Source: Cyanobacteria bacterium SZAS-4 (GTDB lineage: Bacteria; Cyanobacteriota; Vampirovibrionia; Obscuribacterales; Obscuribacteraceae). From it: DNA of 64,000 nt. The DNA lies in contig JAFEAT010000004.1 of NCBI GenBank assembly GCA_018266255.1, positions 1 to 64,000 on the forward strand, written 5' to 3'. Both the position numbers and the translations under genes were made by a program. Position 1 is the first letter of the stretch. The number at the start of each line of letters is the position of its first letter. A model generated the notes under the pieces. That model did no database searches, was not told where the DNA came from, and saw nothing but the letters and a program-made list of their open reading frames with translations. Below, in pieces: positions 44,192 through 51,368 of this stretch.

Positions 44192-44264
44192 GCCAACATA
44201 GCAATGATGGTTCACGCGCTCGTTTGAAGAACGAGACATCTCAGTTCGATTCTGAGTGTTGGCA
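44192..44264 (+). tRNA. tRNA-Phe (GAA), weak D-arm
   Basis: Acceptor GCCAACA with TGTTGGC, A73; anticodon stem CTCGT/ACGAG with loop TTGAAGA (anticodon GAA); T-arm CTCAG-TTCGATT-CTGAG. The D-stem can form only about two base pairs (GC/GC), unlike canonical phenylalanine tRNAs. 73 nt, CCA not encoded. Last of the array; the next gene is convergent. Confidence 0.85.
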
Positions 44265-44284
44265 AATTATTTAGACAACGCAAA

Positions 44285-47200
44285 TTACTTAGATCCGTCA
44301 GCAGAAGAAATGTTCTTCTGATCGAGCAAGACAACCATTATTGTTGCCACCAGAGGCATTACCAGAAAAGCGATGGTTATGCCAATTTCGGTTTGACCAA
44401 TCACTTTGCCATGCTCTAGCAGTTCACCCAATCGGGAGCCAGCAGCAACTTGAAAAGCGATGAACACATAACTGAGCAAATTCATTCGAAATACGCGAGT
44501 CAGGAAAAACAAACATGTCGACAAACCGAAAAGAGTAAATAGAAAGCCTGAAAGACAATCTTGCCAGTACCACGACGAAGCACCCATCAACAAACCACAG
44601 AGAAGAACGAATAGCACCACTCGCAATTTAGTGCGCACGAATTTCTTCCAAAGTCCAGCCGCTATCGTCAACAACATCAGTCCGAGAATCACACCGCTGA
44701 AGATGGCAGTGAGGATATCCAAGGGAGGAAAAGTCGCCGAAAAAATTGCTGGCAAAAACTTTGGGATGTCGAGACGCACTGACGGAGAGAAAGCTTCCGC
44801 CACGATCCCTTGAGTCAATTTCAATGCCACCAAAACTGCGCACAGCGCATAGGAACCGATAGCGGCGTCGATGTAAATATTCGACCGCATGACTCGTTCT
44901 TCATCGCTGTCAGGTTTCAACAAGAAGTCGTGCCGCAACTGATTAGCGATCGTGGGGAATGACAGTCTAATCGTGGCAATGCCAGCCAGAGCAAGGAGAA
45001 AATAGCCAAACGAAAGAAGCAACACCTTTACCGATTCCTGCGCAAGCGTTTGAGCAATGAAGGATTGAAAACTCTCGGCGGTGTTGTAATGGAACAAGAG
45101 TTTTTTGGAATCATTTAGCGCTGAAATAATCATCAATAAAAGGCCGCTGCCGCCCAACATCAAAGGCGCAGTCCAGCGAATCGACGTGGCTCGAAGAACA
45201 TGAATCCCCCAACCCAAGAACGCAACTAATAGAACGATGAAGAAGGCAGGTCGCGCCACGCCAGTCAGCTGCTGGTGCCACTTCATTGTGGTTCGGGGCC
45301 ACAACCATGAGTCAGGAAGATCCCAATCGATTTTCAAATCTGATATTTCATTGCCTTTGACTCCCGCTCTTACTTTCGAAGCAGTCGCTCCAACATCGAA
45401 TTTCGGCACATTCAGTTCAAATTCGTAATCGACTCGATCAGTTCGCTCGATTCTATTTTTTCCAACCACTTCGTAGGGCGCGAACTCCGGTCGATTTTTC
45501 CTCAGGTAGGCATCGACCACAGCCATAGCCTCTGATTCTGTAAGCTTCTGCCCTTTACCCTCATCACTGTTTTCGAGAACGGTAGCACGCTTTCGTCCAT
45601 CAGCATTCATGAATACCCAATAGATTTTGGATTCTTGCGGCTTGAAGAATCTCGCTCTCCATTCCAAGCAAGGCTCAATCTGCATGTACAAATCTGCAGT
45701 TTTAAGTTTGCCCATCTGTTCGAAAATGTACTGCCACTTTTCTACATCAGCTTGATCTGGTTTGGAGATCAGTTCAAGTTCACACTGATAGCCATCATCG
45801 ACTACCGCGTCTTCGTGTAGATATTTTTTTGCAAGAGAAAGGGCCTGGTTCGAATCGATCGACAGCTCCGTTTTCGAACCGATCAGATTTGCATTGCTGG
45901 TGAAACAAAGACCGCAGCACAACAAGGTAATCGCCACCAGACTCATGCGCCATCGTCGAGATAAAGGAGCATATATCATCTCAGATCGGTCAACCTCGAC
46001 CTCGTGCCTTTCCTTCACAACTGTCTCTGCCTGGGTGGCAGCGTTCGAAAGATCAGATTCGGCAATGTTCTTTTTCTTGGCCCAGCGTTTGCTGTACATG
46101 GCAATTGCTAGAAAAGGCACCAAACTGATCACAGCGGGCACAGTGAGGAAAAGTTGATGCGTCGCAAAGACAGGCTCAACAGTCAGGAATGCGTCATACA
46201 AATAGTGCGCAACAAAGCATGGCAGAATTCCGTAGCGATTGATTATCCAACCGAAAACGAGACCAACCACAGTCAGTTCGAGACCTCGGGCATAGCTTGG
46301 TTGTTGCGGATATTGACTGTGTGCGAATCCCCAGACTACAGCTTGGATAAAATTGGCCAGCCAGAAATTTTTCAGAAGCCGGTTCAGCAAACCAAGTGCC
46401 ACCACCCGGCAGGTCAACTCTTCCAATCCAGCGGCGCTGACTCCAATTAGAGCGCCACTAACGGCGGGGCACAGCGTGCCGATGGTTTTATAGTCATCCA
46501 CTCCTAGCGGACAAAAGAAATTGAACTTTTGCCCAACCAGGTAGTAGGAGATGACCCAGAGCATCATGCCACCAACTGCCAGATATCCATAAATTGTCTT
46601 CTGCAAAAAGTCAGACTGCGCAGCGCCTCTCAGGCTGAGAAGGTATGGCATGGCCATGTGCTTTGGCCATGACTGCCGATAGATAATTTCACCACCACCA
46701 ACTAGAGTCAGGCTCATCAAGAGTGCTCCGACTGTCATCAGTACCATCATGATCACTTGCTTGGAGACAAAATTTGCAAACGTGAGACTTGTGTCGTACT
46801 GCGTATCGACTGTGTTAACCCAGTTGTTTCCCTGATCCAGCATGAACAGAACGACCACTATGAAGCTGCTCATAAGAGCAAAGCGCCATCGAACCTTGTG
46901 AGTGTTCAACCCATAAATGAATGCACCAACGGTGGTCACGATAAAAATGAAAACAAAGAACGAGGCGATTTTACCAAGCAACTCATTGTTCTCGCGAATC
47001 TTCTTATACTCACGAGTCCATGTGTCTGAGGGCGCTAAATGGTATCGGTACGATGAGACTTTATTACCGGAGATATCAACCCGAATGCGCAAACTAGACT
47101 CGGGAAAACCGCCTTTCTTCCATTCAAAATGTTGGTCTATGCGATTTGGTTTGGCTTCTGTTCCATAATCGAAAAGCTGATATTTACTAAGATCCTGATG

Positions 47201-47713
47201 CCCGATTTTGGCAACGAATTCTTCAGCTAGATGCTGAGCTTCTGCTTTGCTTAACGACGGAAGCTTGAGGTCGTTTTCCAAAATATGGAATACTGATTTG
47301 AGTTGACCGCTCGTTGTGTACGCTATGTACATCTGTTCTTTGCTCAACTCTTTGCAGAAGCGCGTGCGCCAGAGCCAGACCGGCACATCGTTTTTCATCA
47401 ATTCGTTGGCAGCTTTGATTCCAAGCTTGAACTCGAGAACAGATTTTGCATCGTCATCATGGAGAAAAGTCGTTGTCTCCATATTTTTGCTGAGGTCGTA
47501 GCCCAGTTCAGAGGCAAGCGCTCTTGCCTGCACAGCAGCTTGCCGGCTGGTCAACGCATAATTTATCGAAGCAGCCGGAAAAACCTGGCGGTTAAACAAA
47601 CCATAAATGATAAATCCAGCCAAGGCGATAATGAGCCACGGCAGTCCAATTTGAATACGCGATTTCGCCCTTGCGACAGCGTCTTCAGACGGGGCTGCGG
47701 GCTCGGAATTCAA
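44285..47713 (-). CDS. Large CPBP intramembrane protease with internal duplication
   Basis: The product has 1142 residues. Each half has a membrane helix, an extracytoplasmic alpha/beta domain of PepSY-like look (about 60-230 and 625-790) and then a helix bundle. In the first half the CPBP (CAAX-protease/Abi) motifs are present: EELTCR near residue 430, a conserved His in FAHSQYPQQ, and HYLYDAF. The second half's helix bundle lacks EExxxR and looks inactive. CPBP proteins cleave prenylated or membrane substrates or act in peptide immunity and signal transduction. The gene follows dgkA after 46 nt holding a 16-bp palindrome. Confidence 0.82.
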   Translation of the reverse strand: MNSEPAAPSEDAVARAKSRIQIGLPWLIIALAGFIIYGLFNRQVFPAASINYALTSRQAAVQARALASELGYDLSKNMETTTFLHDDDAKSVLEFKLGIKAANELMKNDVPVWLWRTRFCKELSKEQMYIAYTTSGQLKSVFHILENDLKLPSLSKAEAQHLAEEFVAKIGHQDLSKYQLFDYGTEAKPNRIDQHFEWKKGGFPESSLRIRVDISGNKVSSYRYHLAPSDTWTREYKKIRENNELLGKIASFFVFIFIVTTVGAFIYGLNTHKVRWRFALMSSFIVVVLFMLDQGNNWVNTVDTQYDTSLTFANFVSKQVIMMVLMTVGALLMSLTLVGGGEIIYRQSWPKHMAMPYLLSLRGAAQSDFLQKTIYGYLAVGGMMLWVISYYLVGQKFNFFCPLGVDDYKTIGTLCPAVSGALIGVSAAGLEELTCRVVALGLLNRLLKNFWLANFIQAVVWGFAHSQYPQQPSYARGLELTVVGLVFGWIINRYGILPCFVAHYLYDAFLTVEPVFATHQLFLTVPAVISLVPFLAIAMYSKRWAKKKNIAESDLSNAATQAETVVKERHEVEVDRSEMIYAPLSRRWRMSLVAITLLCCGLCFTSNANLIGSKTELSIDSNQALSLAKKYLHEDAVVDDGYQCELELISKPDQADVEKWQYIFEQMGKLKTADLYMQIEPCLEWRARFFKPQESKIYWVFMNADGRKRATVLENSDEGKGQKLTESEAMAVVDAYLRKNRPEFAPYEVVGKNRIERTDRVDYEFELNVPKFDVGATASKVRAGVKGNEISDLKIDWDLPDSWLWPRTTMKWHQQLTGVARPAFFIVLLVAFLGWGIHVLRATSIRWTAPLMLGGSGLLLMIISALNDSKKLLFHYNTAESFQSFIAQTLAQESVKVLLLSFGYFLLALAGIATIRLSFPTIANQLRHDFLLKPDSDEERVMRSNIYIDAAIGSYALCAVLVALKLTQGIVAEAFSPSVRLDIPKFLPAIFSATFPPLDILTAIFSGVILGLMLLTIAAGLWKKFVRTKLRVVLFVLLCGLLMGASSWYWQDCLSGFLFTLFGLSTCLFFLTRVFRMNLLSYVFIAFQVAAGSRLGELLEHGKVIGQTEIGITIAFLVMPLVATIMVVLLDQKNISSADGSK

Positions 47714-47743
47714 GATGCAATCTCCAGCATGAGAGCTAGTGCT

Positions 47744-47759
47744 GCACCGAATTCGGTGC
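47744..47759. repeat. 16-bp perfect palindrome after dgkA
   Basis: GCACCGAATTCGGTGC is fully self-complementary and directly abuts the dgkA stop (47760-47762). Related CACC-N6-GGTG palindromes occur at 881-894 and 7106-7119. A protein binding site or a small dispersed repeat is possible. Confidence 0.6.
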
Positions 47760-48332
47760 TTAGCGTGAAATTAATGCTAACAGCTTTGGAACGAAAACAA
47801 TGGCACCAATTGCGGCGGCGGCAACTGATGCGATCAAAACAGCCGCAGCGGCAGTGTCTTTCGCGTATCTAGCTGACTCGTGATATTCGTTATTCGACGA
47901 GATATCGACCAAATGTTCCAATGACGTATTGACGAATTCGGCAGCCACTACCATCGACATGGCGATGATTAGTGATATCCAGCTTTGAGCGTCCACTTTC
48001 AGCCAAATACCGAGAGTGGTGACAAACGCAACCAGACAGAAATGGATGCGAACATTGCGCTCTTCCTTGAGCCCAATCCAGATGCCGTGAAATGCGTGGT
48101 AAAAAGATTCGATCATCGTAATCGCCGGTCCCGTTTTCCGCAGCCATGCTCGGGGAACTATCGACGCATCAGGCGCTACAACTGCTTCAACGGACAGGTC
48201 TTGGGGACTATCGGCTACGGCGCTATTATTAGAGATACCGACAGTTCGAGCGCGGTGCTGTATGACCTTGCTCTTCGGTGCGCCTAACGATTTCAAGTCA
48301 GTACCCCCAATGCCATCCGCGAAATTGCTCAC
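47760..48332 (-). CDS. dgkA: Diacylglycerol/undecaprenol kinase (DgkA family)
   Basis: The small trimeric membrane kinase phosphorylates diacylglycerol or undecaprenol. The family core starts near residue 73 (FYHAFHGIWIGLKEERNVRIHF), with the signature EFVNTSLEHLVD and the nucleotide-binding ARYAKDTAAAAVL. Three membrane helices follow the usual pattern. The first about 65 residues are an extra polar N-terminal extension compared with the about 120-residue norm. It lies downstream of ybeY, a common neighbour pair. Confidence 0.9.
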   Translation of the reverse strand: MSNFADGIGGTDLKSLGAPKSKVIQHRARTVGISNNSAVADSPQDLSVEAVVAPDASIVPRAWLRKTGPAITMIESFYHAFHGIWIGLKEERNVRIHFCLVAFVTTLGIWLKVDAQSWISLIIAMSMVVAAEFVNTSLEHLVDISSNNEYHESARYAKDTAAAAVLIASVAAAAIGAIVFVPKLLALISR

Positions 48333-48473
48333 GCCGAGCAGCTCGCTGCCCAGGCTATCCTAGGATTAACTGCAGCCAATGTGCAGGAAGCCGCCATTAA
48401 TTTCACCATAACACAGGGTTGCTAAGTACAACAAGGTCAAACCGTTAGCATTGTTAAGTGCCCGCAGGTGAGG

Positions 48474-49019
48474 TTATCGGCTAACGCCAGCGGCATCGAG
48501 CACCAGTTTCTGGCGCGAGAACATATCTTTCTCTTGCGCTTTGGTTATGTGGTCGAACCCCAAAACATGTAAAACTCCGTGAACAAATAAGAAGGCGATT
48601 TCGCGATCCAGGCTGTGCCCAAAGTCCAGCGCCTGTTCCTGCGCTCTTTCGAGAGAAATGACGATTTCTCCCAACTCGAAAGTCTCTTGGCCGAAGTCTG
48701 GAGGGAAATTGACTTCTTCTCCATCAAAAATCAAAGGAAAGGAAAGAACGTCTGTAGCCGCGTCTTTGTCGCGAAACTGCTGATTGAGCTCTTGAATCTT
48801 CTTATTACCAACGAACATGAGCTCAATGGAGCCTCGTTCGGAGATTATCTTCAGATGCTTCTTGCTTATGTGTTTAGCTGCATCGGAGCGCAGATTGCGA
48901 CAGATTTCTGCAAACAGCGTATTCATCGTCTCAGTCCACTGCTTTGTATCTATAGGTAGCTTGCGCTGCTTATTGCTTACGTGAACCGCACCCATTGCAC
49001 CCAACTCCGATGATGACAT
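48474..49019 (-). CDS. ybeY: Endoribonuclease YbeY (16S rRNA 3' maturation)
   Basis: YbeY is a zinc-dependent single-strand RNase involved in 16S processing and ribosome quality control. The metal-binding motif HGVLHVLGFDH (three His) is complete, and ATDVLSFPL and GEIVIS are the other family blocks. The N-terminus has about 30 extra residues. ATG 49019. It is divergent from the rimP operon, fitting a ribosome-assembly neighbourhood. Confidence 0.93.
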   Translation of the reverse strand: MSSSELGAMGAVHVSNKQRKLPIDTKQWTETMNTLFAEICRNLRSDAAKHISKKHLKIISERGSIELMFVGNKKIQELNQQFRDKDAATDVLSFPLIFDGEEVNFPPDFGQETFELGEIVISLERAQEQALDFGHSLDREIAFLFVHGVLHVLGFDHITKAQEKDMFSRQKLVLDAAGVSR

Positions 49020-49102
49020 CCGCTCTCACAGGGCTGCGCGCCCGCAGTTGCCTGAAAAGAGCCGCCATGTTAACATACAGCGCATATGGAATCGCGTTGT
49101 CG

Positions 49103-49123
49103 TAGGCTATGAACGTTAGCCTA
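49103..49123. promoter_or_regulatory. Inverted repeat between ybeY and rimP
   Basis: TAGGCTA (49103-49109) and TAGCCTA (49117-49123) are perfect 7-bp inverted arms with a 7-nt centre, 56 nt upstream of rimP. It could act as an operator or a leader hairpin for the rimP-nusA-infB operon. Confidence 0.4.
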
Positions 49124-49178
49124 TGGCATTCTCGTTTGTGGCCGTCCGTTCAGCGGGCGCAGATTCGTCGCAGAAAAC

Positions 49179-49802
49179 ATGTCCGACAAAAAGACTCTCG
49201 AACAAAAATTGCAAACAGTAACAGAAATCGCCGACGCGATTGCTGAGCCGCTTGGGCTGTTCGTCGTCGAATGCAAGTTTGGACAGCAGGGTCGCAAACG
49301 TAGTCTAGAAGTGACTATTTTCAGAAAAGAATCTTGGGTTTCCTTGAGCGACTGCGAGCAACTCAGCCGTTTGTTGGAAGCCGAGCTAGACAAACGAATG
49401 GCTACAGAAGGACCTTTGATTGAAGGAAGCTTCGACTTGCAAGTGCAAAGCCCTGGCATCGACAGACAGTTGAAGACTGAGCGCGAATACAAAATTTTCG
49501 TCGGACAAGTGGTGCAAGTTCAAAGCAAAGAAAAGGTCGGTGACCTTGGTATCAATTTCAAGGGCACGCTTACTGGAGCGGCTGATGGCAAGCTGCATTT
49601 AGCGAAAGCATCAGCGATCAAACAGAAGCAACACACTAAAGGAAAACAAGTTGCGACGAAGGCAGACCCGCCTCAAGACGTAACAGTAGACATGAAAAGC
49701 TGTAGCACCGTCAAATTGTTTTCGGATGATCTGGCGACGCACCGTCCAGGCGAGAAATTGCCTGAACTGAATGGAGATGGCACCGGCGGCGACCCCGCCT
49801 AG
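49179..49802 (+). CDS. rimP: Ribosome maturation factor RimP
   Basis: RimP helps assemble the 30S subunit. Its N-terminal domain has EPLGLFVVECKF and the C-terminal SH3-like part begins after LQVQSPGIDRQLKTEREY, the family hallmark. At 207 residues it is longer than usual (about 150) because of a Lys/Gly-rich insertion (about 145-165) and a Gly-rich tail. It leads the conserved operon rimP-nusA-ylxR-infB-rbfA-truB. ATG 49179 lacks a strong Shine-Dalgarno. Confidence 0.93.
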   Translation: MSDKKTLEQKLQTVTEIADAIAEPLGLFVVECKFGQQGRKRSLEVTIFRKESWVSLSDCEQLSRLLEAELDKRMATEGPLIEGSFDLQVQSPGIDRQLKTEREYKIFVGQVVQVQSKEKVGDLGINFKGTLTGAADGKLHLAKASAIKQKQHTKGKQVATKADPPQDVTVDMKSCSTVKLFSDDLATHRPGEKLPELNGDGTGGDPA

Positions 49803-49878
49803 CCACGACGAACTAGCACGATGCAACTTCGGTGGCATCAAAATACAAAACAACTGAATAGAATGTGGAGAAAAATCA

Positions 49879-51018
49879 ATGATCAAAATAGGTGACAAAC
49901 TACTTGAAGCGGCAGAGGAACTAGAGCGCGACAGAAATATCCCGCAAGAAGAGTTCATCTCGTATGTATGCGACGCGATCGTTGCAGCCTACAAAAAGAA
50001 AGTCCCAGATCATGATGTAGAAGGCGTAAGAGCCATCTTCGACCACGAAACAGGCGAAATCGGGATCTTCGCACCAAAAGAAGTTGTCGAAAAAATCAGC
50101 AATGAATATCATGAAATCAGCCTCGTTGACGCGCAAGACTTGATTCCAGACGTTGCAGTCGGCGAAGTTTTGGAAATCGAAGTGACGCCTGCAGACTTCT
50201 CTGAGTTCGGTCGTATCGCCGCTCAGACAGCCAAACAGCTAATGACACAGCGCCTGCGCGAAGCAGAAAAAGAGCTGATCAAGAAAGAGTTCGAAGCACG
50301 CAAAGGCACCTGCACCACCGGTCAAATCGAGCGTATCGAAGTAATCAGCAACAGCCGCAACAACGTTATCGTCAACCTGGGACGCGTCGAAGGTTGCATG
50401 CCAACCAGAGAGCAGCTGCCCGGAGAAACATATCGCGTCGGCAACAGAGTTCGTGTCTACGTTCTGGAATTGAGAGATACTGGTCGTATTCCGCAAATTA
50501 TCGTCTCGCAAGCGCACCCTGAGCTAGTTCGCGAGTTGTTCGAACTGTACGTTCCAGAAATCGAAGACGGCACAGTCGACATCAAATCAATCGCTAGAGA
50601 AGCTGGATACCGCACCAAAATCGCTGTGCATTCAGACGATGCCGATGTTGATCCAGTTGGAGCATGTATCGGAACCCGCGGCGTCAGAATTCAGAACGTT
50701 GTCGCCGAGCTGCGCAACGAGAAGATCGACGTTATCCGCTACTCACTCGACCCAGTCGACTACATCTCGAACGCCCTCAGCCCAGCCCGCATCACCACGG
50801 TAGCCCTTTACGAAGAAGGACCAGAAAGTGGCGGAAAACGCGCTGAAGTCATCGTTCCAGACGACCAACTCTCACTGGCAATCGGTCGCGGCGGTCAAAA
50901 CGTCAGACTGGCAGCCAAACTAACCACCTGGAAGATAGACATCAAGTCTGAAAGCCAAGCTGGCGGCTCGTTCAAGTCTCTTAATCAGACCCTTGAGGAC
51001 CTTAGCCCATCAACATAG
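49879..51018 (+). CDS. nusA: Transcription termination/antitermination factor NusA
   Basis: NusA binds RNA polymerase and nascent RNA, controlling pausing, termination and rRNA antitermination. N-terminal domain about residues 1-125, S1 domain about 130-200, then two KH domains with GACIGTRGVRIQNV and AIGRGGQNVRLAAK. At 379 residues it lacks the acidic C-terminal repeats found in E. coli (495), as in cyanobacteria and many others. GGAG stands upstream of ATG 49879. The stop TAG overlaps the start region of the hidden ylxR. Confidence 0.97.
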   Translation: MIKIGDKLLEAAEELERDRNIPQEEFISYVCDAIVAAYKKKVPDHDVEGVRAIFDHETGEIGIFAPKEVVEKISNEYHEISLVDAQDLIPDVAVGEVLEIEVTPADFSEFGRIAAQTAKQLMTQRLREAEKELIKKEFEARKGTCTTGQIERIEVISNSRNNVIVNLGRVEGCMPTREQLPGETYRVGNRVRVYVLELRDTGRIPQIIVSQAHPELVRELFELYVPEIEDGTVDIKSIAREAGYRTKIAVHSDDADVDPVGACIGTRGVRIQNVVAELRNEKIDVIRYSLDPVDYISNALSPARITTVALYEEGPESGGKRAEVIVPDDQLSLAIGRGGQNVRLAAKLTTWKIDIKSESQAGGSFKSLNQTLEDLSPST

Positions 51019-51368
51019 ACCTTTGTGACCGGACACGCCTCTGCGTATCATGTCGCAACAAAAAACCTCAAATCGAATTAATCAGACTGACGGTCGATCA
51101 CCTGTCGGGAGCAGTAAAGCTTAACAATGAGAAATCACCGGTACATGGGCGCTCAGCCTATTTGTGCCGGTCGAGAGCCTGCGTCACTCAGGCTCTCAAG
51201 GGTGGGCGGCTCAAACACGCGCTCGAAGGACGAAAGGTCAAAGGCGTCACAAATACACGCTTAGTCAGGCTCCCTCTTGAATCACAACTTATTCACGATA
51301 TGACCGTCATGTGCACAGATAGCGAAACAACATGCGAGAATAGCGTGAGTAAGGAGGTGCTTGAATGA
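51015..51368 (+). CDS. ylxR: YlxR (DUF448) RNA-binding protein, no canonical start codon
   Basis: The frame 51006-51368 encodes the complete YlxR pattern: LCVSCRNKKP, ELIRLTV, then HGRSAYLCRSRACVTQALK and GGRLKHAL. This matches the family's C-x2-C and GRGAYLC...A..K.RLERAL core, placed between nusA and infB as usual. There is no ATG, GTG or TTG before the first motif; the first is TTG 51162 inside the core. Candidate non-canonical starts are ATA 51015 (overlapping the nusA stop as ATAG) or ATC 51009, with GAGG at about 50994. The end overlaps infB as ATGA. A C-terminal extension of about 40 residues is unusual. Confidence 0.78.
   Translation: MDLCDRTRLCVSCRNKKPQIELIRLTVDHLSGAVKLNNEKSPVHGRSAYLCRSRACVTQALKGGRLKHALEGRKVKGVTNTRLVRLPLESQLIHDMTVMCTDSETTCENSVSKEVLE

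Noticed and set aside
50990..51030. Programmed -1 frameshift fusing NusA to YlxR
   Set aside because: The ylxR frame opens only at 51006, ten bases before the nusA stop, and no slippery heptamer occurs in that short overlap; an unusual start codon is simpler.
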